Virus record (IMG/VR): IMGVR_UViG_3300042502_001233
Span: 83,125-147,124 of that record
Direction: 5' to 3' (one strand)
Source of the DNA: a virus
Length of the DNA stretch: 64,000 nucleotides
The position numbers and the translations under genes were made by a program. Shown piece by piece: positions 26,901 through 34,988 of the stretch. A model generated the notes under the pieces. The model was not told the DNA's origin. It saw only the letters and a list, made by a program, of their open reading frames with translations, and did no database searches. How positions within the stretch are numbered: the first letter of the stretch is position 1; each line of letters opens with the position of its first letter.

Positions 26901-28530
26901 AAGGACATGTAGCAAAAATACATGGGACCCAATAACTTTTATTACACCAATTTGGTCTTTTTATAACACCACCTAAACCTATAAATTTTAATATACGCCT
27001 AATCGTTTTAATTATAGTACAAATAAGTCCAATAATAGCGTTAACAATAATCATAATAAGGTTAAGTATAGTTACAACAACTTTATTTATAATAAAAATA
27101 ACAAATTCCAAAACTTTCATTATCAAACAAATAATAAAAAATAATGGATTAAATTGTGTGTTGATTTTTGAATATGGAAATGGGTTTTTATCACCAACAC
27201 AACTATCAATATCTTTGATAGCTACCATATTCCTATTTTTTACTGGTTTAACCAATACCGAGTTGGCTCTTTGAAATCTAGTAATAAAATTTGAAACAGT
27301 GTATATTTTATTCCAATACATATCTCTGAAACTAGAGTCTTGTGTTTCAGTACTAAATTCATAATCTATTTCATTAACCGATTTAGGGTTGTGTGGAACT
27401 AGATATTTTGCTCTAGTTCTAAGTCTTCCTAGGCTACCAGTTTCATCCAAGGATATTTTAAATCTAACACTTGTTCTAGTTGGAATACCTTTATTTGGGT
27501 CCTCGGATGGTACTAAATCTCCAAATTCGTTGGTTACTAGGTAATCTAAATTCATAGGTATTTGATACGCCCAAGCTCCCTTGTCGTCAATAAGTTTACC
27601 ACCTTCAATATCTAATTTTTCAATATTTCCATCAATATTTTTTCTAATCATTTCAATAGTACCCTCACCCGTAGATTGTTTACACAATTCACCCATATCT
27701 CTTCTAGGTCTACAGTTTTTATTAACACTATTTTTTTCGTTGTCACCAAAAATACTACCAGTAAAAATAGCACACGGTTTAATGTTGTAATTTAAATCAA
27801 TATCTAAACGAGAAATACCTAATTCACAAGAATTTACATCACCCCAAAAAGGTTGTACATTAACTGATGAATTGGCTGATTTTATTTGAACTAAATTATC
27901 TAAATTTGTACCACCTTTAAACTTTGTAGAACTGTCAAACATAGCAACTGGTGAACCTTGGCTTATACTATCATAAGGTCTTTGAGATGCAATACCCATA
28001 TCTGAAATATCAACATCAACGTGTACTGCATGATTACCTACTGGTAAACCAAAAAACATAAAATCACCAGCGTAATTTGTGGTTGTTGTAAATTTATAGT
28101 ATTTACAATAAACATCTAAAAGAGTTGAATTATCTAATATTTCTCTTTTGGTTGGAAAGGTACCGACTGGTGTAAAACATTCATTATCTGTTTCTGAATT
28201 TCTTGGTAAAAGATTATATCTAATACCTTCTGAATCTTTATCTGTTAGAACCTCATACGGATATAAACCTTTTATTTCAGGGTTGTTAATATCTACATCA
28301 TCAATTGGAATGAATATACTAACTTTGGCGTTTGGCACTCCAAAACCACTGTTAATTATTACTCTACCAACAACAACACCATAATCAGAACAAAAATTTC
28401 TATAAGCTTCTTCCTGAGATATTTTCAAAGAAAGAACTTCAATAAAATCAAATTCTTGGTCTAGTTTTACTTTTAAATATTTATCTGAACCATCTGGTGT
28501 GGTTCTAATTCTAATTGTTTTATTTGACAT
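23956..28530 (-). CDS. 1524-residue tail protein with carboxypeptidase-regulatory-like, hydrophobic and SprB-like repeat regions
   Basis: Three regions stand out. Residues 50-180 look like carboxypeptidase-regulatory/Ig-like beta domains (VVVGRVIINSGFGVPNAKV, then NYAGDFMFFGLPVGNHAVHV). Residues 460-523 are almost entirely hydrophobic (FFIICLIMKVLEFVIFIINK, then TILNLIMIIVNAIIGLICTI) and end in a basic segment, so they could span a membrane two or three times. Residues 930-1195 hold about three Ig-like units; the last has PLCFGDDSGTATYTVLGG and GLTVGTYTAIATDIAGQS, close to the SprB repeat of Bacteroidota gliding adhesins (C-x-G-x-x-DG, then GLxxGTYTVxVTDxxG). The gene lies in the baseplate operon beside gp6. 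It may form a host-contacting, possibly membrane-interacting, tail part; that role is inferred. Confidence 0.65.
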   Translation of the reverse strand: MSNKTIRIRTTPDGSDKYLKVKLDQEFDFIEVLSLKISQEEAYRNFCSDYGVVVGRVIINSGFGVPNAKVSIFIPIDDVDINNPEIKGLYPYEVLTDKDSEGIRYNLLPRNSETDNECFTPVGTFPTKREILDNSTLLDVYCKYYKFTTTTNYAGDFMFFGLPVGNHAVHVDVDISDMGIASQRPYDSISQGSPVAMFDSSTKFKGGTNLDNLVQIKSANSSVNVQPFWGDVNSCELGISRLDIDLNYNIKPCAIFTGSIFGDNEKNSVNKNCRPRRDMGELCKQSTGEGTIEMIRKNIDGNIEKLDIEGGKLIDDKGAWAYQIPMNLDYLVTNEFGDLVPSEDPNKGIPTRTSVRFKISLDETGSLGRLRTRAKYLVPHNPKSVNEIDYEFSTETQDSSFRDMYWNKIYTVSNFITRFQRANSVLVKPVKNRNMVAIKDIDSCVGDKNPFPYSKINTQFNPLFFIICLIMKVLEFVIFIINKVVVTILNLIMIIVNAIIGLICTIIKTIRRILKFIGLGGVIKRPNWCNKSYWVPCIFATCPFDDESSALFIPGCSDRNGRREALIQAGAAGTPTKIYDDLFELSNCVAFELARAMNLFQFDFYNDWINGTLYAYLLKYKRRRRREKYCSNDCSGSNCVTKVALDTCYNGGGDSQNELKSITFREGVIKKYKGEFYYAPTTKNGAFKLYATEITNLGSVFNCDWQGIPKIQPFLVPTTFKMPPILDEYDETARIIETSGQVDIGGNEGLFFDISCAGLTSDYRQCLNFRHICEFGVDLDEIDIAPNGNDILPDYIIGSQEIESNSRFVRDVLFGLNISTNNMFTNYPYSTDFNLPNCSTYNFGGNEFCNPSQPTIRANGSDYLKFRGSGYTNSSFSQPEHSYYFYFGIVPGSTGLDLMNSKFFTRCFPEVTQEFLIKIVSTTATTTNTSTDGAFSFSIINGVSTSYTYTISGPNATFITGTVIESPTGNLTIIGNLADGDYIITVQDTNGTLISQTFTISGPTPLYADAYVIRDSSGATCNGEISLSPIGGGSGTYYYVVHHSNDSIVPINGSTSPQLVTTTPIIIGGLCVDITSGTTGVGYYIVVTDSNGDSVTIPNLAVGGATPISLSVSTVNPLCFGDDSGTATYTVLGGNQPIFVTTTNSVDDSSIVGFNISGLTVGTYTAIATDIAGQSVTSTYTLTTQNPEMEIELANADILKKQCDPLVHTITFALTTSSAAAYLPAFGGVVYVQTSKDGEEDENGNPTFNLSQTPLIATSIGGLNYTVNYPASPSNVSFNTELRIRICNPAGTCFSDFYSITKNEVKVPLMPLEISTTDYITGVAINNSAQCIIGKVKFKFAINQLALGMTYRAPYLVEYKLTALVGATSTVFPTPSVANPNPVFTTTVSNNLQEILCPFQLPPNTSNVAVTIVKVIDNVGCESNSITLPSIQLPTQAMTAQWLKQTNSSIPSGFSRYWVYITGGLPPYTGFSGPVPYQGPAPVGGVGSINQTTFPGYLAPTSGGAVSSVLTDSSGCQFTTTSPI

Positions 28531-28903
28531 TACTTATTTCTGTTATATCTTCTACGTTTACCGCATCAAATTCGTCTTCATCGAATTCTTCATCATCTTC
28601 GTAAATTTCTTCTTCATCATCTTCGTTATCAAAGGGGTCAAAACTCTCGTTCATGAATGAAAGTTTACTTGATACACCAGCAATTAATTTTTTTAAATCT
28701 ACTTGTTTATTTAAAACTAACATTTCAAACATAAACCAAAGAACAAAAGCATTTATAATTGGCATCATTAAAACTGCTAATGAAAACCCTAATGTTTTTG
28801 TAATAATTTTTACAATTATGTCTAATCCGTCTATTTTTGAAATTTCAATTGGTCCTAACGCACTTGTTTTTTTAGCGTTTTTAGTGTTACATCCACATCC
28901 CAT
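28520..28903 (-). CDS. Small membrane protein with an acidic tail
   Basis: 127 residues. It starts MGCGCNTKNAKK. A hydrophobic segment of about 30 residues follows (VKIITKTLGFSLAVLMMPII, then NAFVLWFMFEMLVL; residues 31-62), and the last 45 residues are extremely acidic (DNEDDEEEIYEDDEEFDEDE). The start of the 1524-residue tail gene overlaps its end by 11 bases, so the two are translated together, and that partner also has a long hydrophobic stretch. It could be a membrane-anchored assembly factor, an inhibitor or a virion component. No family recognised. Confidence 0.6.
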   Translation of the reverse strand: MGCGCNTKNAKKTSALGPIEISKIDGLDIIVKIITKTLGFSLAVLMMPIINAFVLWFMFEMLVLNKQVDLKKLIAGVSSKLSFMNESFDPFDNEDDEEEIYEDDEEFDEDEFDAVNVEDITEISNVK

Positions 28904-28968
28904 ATTAACTTTTTTTATTTATTTGTTATCCACAAATATAGTTATTATCTATGAATAAGGAAAGGTTA

Positions 28969-30789
28969 TTATTTAACTCTAACCATGATATCTGTGTTTG
29001 GAAATTTTATTTCAAACATTGATGTTGGTTCACCGAAAATAGTGTAGTCACCACTGATGTCCACTTGTCTAGTTTCTGTATCTAAATAAGGTTGTGAAAT
29101 CTCATTTAAACTATATTTACCGCTACCAACTTTATTATACACTCTAAGGTCGATAACATTAAGTACACCACCAACATTGTTTATTGTTTCAATTAACGGT
29201 GAAAGATAAATATTATCACCCATATCAAATTTATTGATATCCATATAATCTTTAACATTTGTAATTACTTCTGTAATAATTTGCGATTGTGGCATTTTTT
29301 TGTCAACATATAAATCAATCTCAAAACCTAAATTGATTATCTTACCGTTACTAACTGAAATATAATCGTTTAACATTCTGTAATCTGACAAATATGTTGC
29401 TATGTTTTCTCTAAGAGCGCTAGTTGATTCATTACTTAATTTACTTGAAGCGTCTAACCCCATAACATAAACTTTTACCTTGTTTTGTTCTTCAAAAACA
29501 CCACATCTGAATGGTACACCGAATTGACCTGGCATTAGACCTATTCTAGATTGATAATCTTTGATTGTTACAGCTCTATTTTGTGCAGAAAAATTATATT
29601 TAACCATATATCTTATTTCTTCAACACTTGGTCCATTTCTACCCCCTAACGCTGGAAACGCATTATTGACTACTAATGAATTTCTAACAGCAGCATTTAT
29701 TGATTGATTACTACCATTTACACTCATATTAATAATACCAACATTTCTTAAAACGTTTGGTCCAACGTTTGTGTCCGAACCACCACCAATCCTATATTTA
29801 ATATACATAGTTGTGTTAGCTGTTGGTGTTTCCCCTAATGAACTATTGTTGATAATATTACCAATTTGATTAACCAAAGGAATATTTGTATCAAAATCAG
29901 AAAGACTTGATGTATCTTTGGTACCTGCTCCAAATATTAATTTTGTGAAACCTAAATCTGTATATTCACTAATAAATTTTTTTGTTATTGTTACCCATTT
30001 TCCTGGTTTTACACCAGAATTATCGGTTACCCTAGAATAATCTTCAATAAAAACTTTATTCTCAGCCAAAGCATCAACTTCGAACCATCTGTTGTCAAAA
30101 TTATAAAATTGACTAAATGAAGGTTCTGTGTTAAAGTTTGTACCATCAAGCGTAATAACCGATTCTATTGAAATAACATTATTTTCTGGTAATACTATTT
30201 CGAAAAACGGTCTAACATCATTGATATTTATTACTTTTTTATAGGTTCTTGAGTAACCGTTAGTTACTATTTCTCTTTTGGTTATTGTATAGTTTGACAA
30301 CACACCGTTAGAATTAAAATTTGGTAAAATAATTCTGTTTGGTATGCCGTTTATATTGAATGGATTACTAAAATCAATATCGTTTGTGGTTTCAAAAATT
30401 TTACCACCACCAGATACTTGCGAACCAGCTCTAAGTAGTGGAGCATAAGATATATCAAAAGTATCACCTAAAACTGGGAGTGTAACGCTAAAATCAACTA
30501 TTGTTACACTTGGACGTTTTCCTGGTATTTTTAACCCAAAGGTTCTAGCCATTGACAATACTGATTTTCTTTCTTTTGCGTAATCAATTTGTGTTTCTTG
30601 GAACATTCTATCGGTGTTATACGATAACATGTCTCCAACGGCCGCATTTAGTTCTAACAACATCATACCGACTGATGCGTCATTAAAATCGCTAAGCACC
30701 TCTGGGTAATATTGTTTTACCATATCTACCAACCCAGCTCTAATATCGGCATAGTTTCTAGATGCGTAATTTATTCCTGTATTTGCCAT
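28969..30789 (-). CDS. 6: Baseplate wedge protein (T4 gp6 / baseplate J type)
   Basis: 606 residues, near the 660 of T4 gp6. The N-terminal 80 residues (NYADIRAGLVDMVKQYYPEV, DFNDASVGMMLLELNA, then DMLSYNTDRMFQETQI) match the start of gp6/baseplate J proteins, where these helices form the inner ring of the wedge. The middle is beta-rich, and the C-terminal 150 residues include VEEIRYMVKYNFSAQNRAVT and KDYQ, another hallmark of the family. It is followed by the tail genes and preceded at eight bases by gp25, the same pairing as in most contractile-tail systems. Confidence 0.88.
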   Translation of the reverse strand: MANTGINYASRNYADIRAGLVDMVKQYYPEVLSDFNDASVGMMLLELNAAVGDMLSYNTDRMFQETQIDYAKERKSVLSMARTFGLKIPGKRPSVTIVDFSVTLPVLGDTFDISYAPLLRAGSQVSGGGKIFETTNDIDFSNPFNINGIPNRIILPNFNSNGVLSNYTITKREIVTNGYSRTYKKVININDVRPFFEIVLPENNVISIESVITLDGTNFNTEPSFSQFYNFDNRWFEVDALAENKVFIEDYSRVTDNSGVKPGKWVTITKKFISEYTDLGFTKLIFGAGTKDTSSLSDFDTNIPLVNQIGNIINNSSLGETPTANTTMYIKYRIGGGSDTNVGPNVLRNVGIINMSVNGSNQSINAAVRNSLVVNNAFPALGGRNGPSVEEIRYMVKYNFSAQNRAVTIKDYQSRIGLMPGQFGVPFRCGVFEEQNKVKVYVMGLDASSKLSNESTSALRENIATYLSDYRMLNDYISVSNGKIINLGFEIDLYVDKKMPQSQIITEVITNVKDYMDINKFDMGDNIYLSPLIETINNVGGVLNVIDLRVYNKVGSGKYSLNEISQPYLDTETRQVDISGDYTIFGEPTSMFEIKFPNTDIMVRVK

Positions 30790-30796
30790 AATAAAA

Positions 30797-31183
30797 TTAT
30801 AAATTTATTGTTAAAATGTCTGATGATTCAAAAACTCCATCAGTTATTGTGTATTGTATTGTTACAACAACAGCGTATTCGTTATCTGGTGACTCCTCTA
30901 TTAGTAAATCATCCATCTGAAGATTAGGTAAGTATTTTTGAATTTCGTTGCTTATATCGGTTTTAATCGCTTCAAACGTAATACCGTCTTCAGGTTCAAA
31001 AATGAATTTTAATAAATCTGTCCCAAAATCTGGTAAATATAATCTCTGACCTTTTCTGGTTAATAATAAATGAAGTAAATCAGCTTTAATTGCTTCGTTG
31101 TCGGTGTTGTTTAAATCTAAGAAAAATCCTTGTCTACTATCTTTAAATGGGAAATTAATATTTATGAATCTACCTGTTGCCAT
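30797..31183 (-). CDS. 25: Baseplate wedge protein (T4 gp25 type)
   Basis: 128 residues, matching the GPW/gp25 family over its length: INFPFKDSRQGFFLDLNNTD, AIKADLLHLLLTRKGQRLY and LPDFGTDLLKFIFEP (residues 40-62), then a C-terminal beta segment. gp25 is the sheath-like wedge component that starts sheath assembly on the baseplate, bound to gp6, whose gene follows directly. A weak variant of the AGATATTTAT element (ATATTTAT, about 31195-31205) lies upstream, and the nrdA terminator lies to its right, so gp25 begins the left tail operon. Confidence 0.9.
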   Translation of the reverse strand: MATGRFININFPFKDSRQGFFLDLNNTDNEAIKADLLHLLLTRKGQRLYLPDFGTDLLKFIFEPEDGITFEAIKTDISNEIQKYLPNLQMDDLLIEESPDNEYAVVVTIQYTITDGVFESSDILTINL

Positions 31184-31245
31184 ATTGTTCTTTATTTGAT
31201 AAATATTATAATAAAGTATTTTTATAAGTAAATATGTGAAATAAA

Positions 31246-31272
31246 AAAAGGGTCCTTATTTAGGACCCTTTT
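31246..31272 (-). terminator. Hairpin terminator after nrdA
   Basis: Stem GGGTCC/GGACCC with loop TTATTTA, extended by A-tracts pairing with T-tracts on both sides, so it can work in both directions. It lies 26 bases past the stop of the nrdA C-terminal gene and separates the nucleotide-metabolism operon from the gp25/gp6 operon. Confidence 0.85.
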
Positions 31273-31297
31273 AAATAAATAAAATGAAAAATGAAAA

Positions 31298-32395
31298 TTA
31301 AGTTGAGCAACCGAAACATTCAAACTGGCTATCTTTTGGTTTTTCAGGTTGATTTGCAATTTGGCTACTAGCTAGTTTTGAATTTGCTTCTAATTTTGAT
31401 TTTGTTCTAGTATAATATACACCAGTCTTTAGACCACCTTTCCAAGCATACATAAGTGCACTAGCTATTTTACCGTATTTTGCATCAGAATGATATACGT
31501 TTAATGATTGTGATTGGTCAACATATTTGTTTCTGATGATTGATAAATCTAACAATACTCTTTGAGAAATTTCCCAAACATCTTTGTATCTAAATCTTAT
31601 TTCTTCTGGTATTTCCACAATGTTTTGGATACTACCTTGGTTTTTAATGACTTTGTCAATAATAGTTGAAGTCCAAAGATTATTTTCAATTAGTTCATTA
31701 ACCAAATATTTGTTAACAACCAAAAACTCACCTTGACCTACTCTTCTTGTAAATAAGTTAGCTGTGGCTGGTTCAAAAGATTCAAATACACCTAACAAAA
31801 TTGCTGAAGACGCTGTTGGCATCAATCCTAACAATAAACTGTTGTACATTGGAATTGCTTCTCCTTCTGCTTTTGGTGACCACCCTTCAATATATGTTTC
31901 ACCTTTTGAATAACGACTGCCTTCCCACGCTGGATAGTTTTCACCTTTTTCTTCAGCCAATAACATAGATTCAATAACAGCTGTTTTATACATTGTTTCG
32001 AATATATCGTTATTCCATTGTTTAGCTTCTTCACTTTCAAAAGCAATTTTCTTTTTAGCAAAGAAATCAGCCAACCCAGCAACACCAATAGCCAAAGCTC
32101 TTTGGTCCATTCCAGCTTTCTCACTCCAACTGTCACTCCATTTGTTTTTGTCGATTACTTGGTTAAGCGCTCTAACCAAAACTCTAGTTGTCTGTGCAAT
32201 TGTTTCCAATGTATCGTGTTCGGCCAAATTAACTGATGCCAACGTACATTGTGGTGTGTATTTTGGTTTAGACGCTTGCATTACCTCAATACAATTGTGC
32301 ACCAATATATCATTAGCGAAAAAATTATGATTATCTTTTATTGTTAAATCATAAACTGGTAACTTTGTTTCTATTTTTTTTATTTTAATCCCCAT
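31298..32395 (-). CDS. nrdA: Ribonucleotide reductase large subunit, C-terminal part, led by a split-intein C fragment
   Basis: 365 residues. Residues 1-34 are the C-terminal intein fragment: YDLTIKDNHNFFANDILVHN ends in the block F/G pattern with the terminal His-Asn. The extein starts with CIEVMQASKPKY, where the Cys is the +1 splicing nucleophile and also the thiyl-radical cysteine of class I reductases (E. coli Cys439, in SNLC-x-E). PQCTLASVNL carries the second redox cysteine (E. coli Cys462), and the C-terminus ends FECFGCST, the CxxC that exchanges electrons with thioredoxin or glutaredoxin. Spliced to the 387-residue N-extein from 33494-34975 it gives a 718-residue enzyme. Its ATG follows the endonuclease stop by one base, implying translational coupling. 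Confidence 0.92.
   Translation of the reverse strand: MGIKIKKIETKLPVYDLTIKDNHNFFANDILVHNCIEVMQASKPKYTPQCTLASVNLAEHDTLETIAQTTRVLVRALNQVIDKNKWSDSWSEKAGMDQRALAIGVAGLADFFAKKKIAFESEEAKQWNNDIFETMYKTAVIESMLLAEEKGENYPAWEGSRYSKGETYIEGWSPKAEGEAIPMYNSLLLGLMPTASSAILLGVFESFEPATANLFTRRVGQGEFLVVNKYLVNELIENNLWTSTIIDKVIKNQGSIQNIVEIPEEIRFRYKDVWEISQRVLLDLSIIRNKYVDQSQSLNVYHSDAKYGKIASALMYAWKGGLKTGVYYTRTKSKLEANSKLASSQIANQPEKPKDSQFECFGCST
32294..32395 (-). other. Split intein, C-terminal fragment (34 residues)
   Basis: Encodes MGIKIKKIETKLPVYDLTIK and then DNHNFFANDILVHN. The NFFAND-x-LVHN ending is the same as in the fast phage split intein NrdJ-1 described from metagenomic fractured genes. The start is basic (GIKIKK), which suits pairing with the acidic N fragment. 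The +1 extein residue is Cys. Confidence 0.92.
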
Positions 32396-32396
32396 A

Positions 32397-33437
32397 TTAA
32401 TTTATTATTTCATTTATATTTGTTAATATTTTTTGTAGATAAATGTATTTTATATTATTTTCACTACAATATTTTTTAGCCGCTTTAATTTTCATTTCTT
32501 CATTTATTTTTCCTTTTTCACCTCTAATAAACCCTTTAATTTCTAATAATATTTTATGACCTTCATATTCAATAAGAAAATCTGGCAAATAAAGAGTACC
32601 ATCTTCTTTTTGTATATAAAACGATTCATAACTATATTTAATTCCATTTAGTTCTAAAAATTCTATTGTCTTTAACTCCCAAGAACTTCTATATCTAACA
32701 ATAGTTTTATTTAAACAATTTTTAACTTTAATAAAACCAGTTTTAAAAAACTTTGTTTTACCCATATTTTCATTTCTAACAATACTAATACTTGATATTA
32801 TGGACATCATTTCTGGATAAATTTTTTCCACATTTTCATCAGTTATTACAACATTTTTAAGTTTATCTCTAAAATTCAAATACGTTGATTCATCTAAATA
32901 TTTATCAGATTTTAAAAATTTTTTAAGTTTTTTTATTTTAAAGTCTTTTGATTTTCTATTATTAGAATTAATTAATTTATATAATTCTTTTATTTCACTA
33001 TCTGTCTTATATAAAACATCTATTTTTTTATTTCTTAAAACCTTTATCTTAAAATCAATACTAGAATTTTGTTTTCTTTTTGTTTCTCTAAAATTATCAC
33101 CTCTATTAATACCCTTCATTTTAATCTTCATATTTTCTGAATGTTCTGGTCTTAATTTATTTCTAAAACTAGAACCTTTCATAAAATTAGTTAAATTATC
33201 AGGCCAACCAAATCTACTACCTTTCCATATTTTTAAATTATCGTTTTTAGAATGTTTATTTTTAAAATCATTAAAAGTTAAAATATTATCTAGATATAAG
33301 TTTTTTAAAGCTTTGTATTTTTCATCATTACCATTTGTTATTTTTGTAATATAATTTATTAATTCAATTTCAAATAAATTAATAAAACATTCGTTATTTA
33401 TTAAATCTTTTAATTTTGTTTGTTTTTTTATTATCAT
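32397..33437 (-). CDS. PD-(D/E)XK homing-type endonuclease between the split-intein halves
   Basis: 346 residues, very Lys/Asn-rich and AT-rich. Residues 1-230 are basic, with a short modular DNA-binding-like segment (SSFRNKLRPEHSENMKIKMKG, about residues 88-108). The C-terminal domain has the core of phage PD-(D/E)XK homing nucleases: YRSSWELKTIEFLELNGI, LYLPDFLIEYEGHKILLEIK (catalytic Asp and E-x-K, about 285-305), then KKYCSENNIKYIYLQ. It is a separate gene placed precisely between the intein N and C genes, one base ahead of the latter. An AGATATTTAT element 15 bases upstream gives it its own probable promoter. This arrangement matches the fractured genes with split inteins reported from environmental phages. 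Confidence 0.85.
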   Translation of the reverse strand: MIIKKQTKLKDLINNECFINLFEIELINYITKITNGNDEKYKALKNLYLDNILTFNDFKNKHSKNDNLKIWKGSRFGWPDNLTNFMKGSSFRNKLRPEHSENMKIKMKGINRGDNFRETKRKQNSSIDFKIKVLRNKKIDVLYKTDSEIKELYKLINSNNRKSKDFKIKKLKKFLKSDKYLDESTYLNFRDKLKNVVITDENVEKIYPEMMSIISSISIVRNENMGKTKFFKTGFIKVKNCLNKTIVRYRSSWELKTIEFLELNGIKYSYESFYIQKEDGTLYLPDFLIEYEGHKILLEIKGFIRGEKGKINEEMKIKAAKKYCSENNIKYIYLQKILTNINEIIN

Positions 33438-33451
33438 AATCAGTTTTTCTA

Positions 33452-33461
33452 ATAAATATCT
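33452..33461 (-). promoter_or_regulatory. AGATATTTAT element upstream of the endonuclease inside nrdA
   Basis: Exact copy on the minus strand, followed by TAGAAAAAC, 15 bases upstream of the endonuclease ATG. It would let the nuclease and the nrdA C-terminal gene be transcribed separately from the nrdA N-terminal gene. Confidence 0.5.
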
Positions 33462-33493
33462 AAAATTATTATAAAAACCAATTTATGTATAGG

Positions 33494-34975
33494 TTATTGT
33501 AAAATTTTTAATATATCTGTTTCAAATAAATCTTTAGCCATTACATACCCTCTATTAATAGTATAAATTTGATGTTCTGGGGTACAAATTATCTTTTTAT
33601 TTGATTCATAATCTGTTATCTCTAACACGTCAGCATTTTTGTTTGTCATAGCAGAAGCTAGTAACTCTTTATATTCAACAACATTGTTTTCAATATTAAA
33701 AGATTTTACCAAAATATTTTTATTTTCTTTAAATAATTCATTTAATGTTTTAATATCAGTTCTATGTTCTTCACCTTCTAAAATTATATCAATCAACGAA
33801 TCTTCTGAGATACATAAGTTTGATTGTTTAATAGGGCCTATGTTATCTTGCATGTTACGTTTGTTCGCGTTATCTTTGAACATTACGTAAGGTCTACCAC
33901 TTTCAACTTGTGATTTAACAATAGCATCAAAAATATCTTTAGGGTTAACTTTTTTACCCAACCCTAAATCAACAGCTTTTTGGTATTCAGCGTTGAATTT
34001 CTCACCATGTAAATTATATAACGGTTTTAAACCAGCTTTTTTAATGTCGTTAGGACAGAACAAATACCAATCCTCACCTTTCTCCAATTTTTCCATAAAC
34101 AAGTCGTTTACGATAATTGAAGTAAACAAATCTTTTGTTCTTAATTCAGCAGAACCAATAGGTAATGTTAATTCTAAGAAATCTATGATATCTCTATGCC
34201 ATAATGACAAATACAATGCACAACTTCCAGAACGAGAACCTTGTTTGTAAAACCTCATTTTAGCTTGCACCATATCAGCTAATCTAACAACACCACCAGC
34301 ATTACCTTGAAAAGACTCTACAATGCTTTCTTTACTACGAAGTGGGTCAATTAATAATCCAATACCAGAACCTTCTTTAGATGCCGAAGAAATCTTCTTA
34401 AGGGTTTCTTCGATACCTTCAAATGAATCATCTTCTAAGTGTGTAAGGTTACAGCTAATCATACCGTTTCTTTTAGGTATACCAGCGTTTGTATACGTAG
34501 GTGTGGCAAAGTTACCTCTTTTAGATTTTAATTCTTCTAATAATTCTTCTCTGTCAGCTTCATTATCTTCATGTAAATGCATAGCTACTCTTTCGTACAT
34601 ACATGAAGGTAATTCTAATGGAGTTTTCTTTTCATCTCTCATTGAGTATTTACTCAAAAAAGTTGTAGCGGCAAAGAAGTCGTAGGTTAAATCTACTGGT
34701 TGTAATTCTTTACCTATTAATTTTGATTGGCGACTTAATAAAATACGACCACCCAGCAATGAATAGTCTGGGTGTTGTATAATTTTATCAGCAGCTTTGA
34801 AAGCGATAATCTCGTCGATTTCAGTTGTTGTGATGTTATCCGTAATCAATGGAATAACCTCTTGGAACAAAACGTCAGAATCAATTTTCAACCCTTTGGC
34901 TTGTGTTTTGATTCTCGTTAAAATTTTGTTAGGCGTAAAAGCCTGTGTCGATTTGTCTCTTTTTTGTATTTTCAT
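33494..34975 (-). CDS. nrdA: Ribonucleotide reductase large subunit, N-terminal part, with a split-intein N fragment
   Basis: 493 residues: 387 of reductase plus 106 of intein. The N-terminus is an ATP-cone-like regulatory domain (KRDKSTQAFTPNKILTRIKT, residues 4-23). MISCNLTHLEDDS holds the first redox cysteine (E. coli Cys225). The reductase part ends NIGPIKQSNL, exactly before the catalytic cysteine, and the next residue is the intein Cys1. The intein N fragment includes the block B motif CTPEHQIYT. Reductase makes dNTPs for phage replication; the small subunit gene lies 13 bases upstream. Without trans-splicing neither part would be active, so splicing is expected. Confidence 0.92.
   Translation of the reverse strand: MKIQKRDKSTQAFTPNKILTRIKTQAKGLKIDSDVLFQEVIPLITDNITTTEIDEIIAFKAADKIIQHPDYSLLGGRILLSRQSKLIGKELQPVDLTYDFFAATTFLSKYSMRDEKKTPLELPSCMYERVAMHLHEDNEADREELLEELKSKRGNFATPTYTNAGIPKRNGMISCNLTHLEDDSFEGIEETLKKISSASKEGSGIGLLIDPLRSKESIVESFQGNAGGVVRLADMVQAKMRFYKQGSRSGSCALYLSLWHRDIIDFLELTLPIGSAELRTKDLFTSIIVNDLFMEKLEKGEDWYLFCPNDIKKAGLKPLYNLHGEKFNAEYQKAVDLGLGKKVNPKDIFDAIVKSQVESGRPYVMFKDNANKRNMQDNIGPIKQSNLCISEDSLIDIILEGEEHRTDIKTLNELFKENKNILVKSFNIENNVVEYKELLASAMTNKNADVLEITDYESNKKIICTPEHQIYTINRGYVMAKDLFETDILKILQ
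33497..33814 (-). other. Split intein, N-terminal fragment (106 residues)
   Basis: Starts with Cys1 (CISEDSLIDIILEGEEHRTD) and has the block B signature CTPEHQIYT near its end. It stops at DILKILQ without a C-terminal intein part, which is on the gene at 31298-32395. The acidic start region contrasts with the basic C fragment. A block structure like NrdJ-1 is seen, but the residues differ. Confidence 0.9.
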
Positions 34976-34988
34976 ATTTATATTTTAA

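Noticed and set aside
31298-34975. nrdA as a broken pseudogene
   Set aside because: Both parts keep all reductase cysteines and full intein motifs, with the +1 Cys and terminal His-Asn intact, so this is a functional split-intein arrangement.
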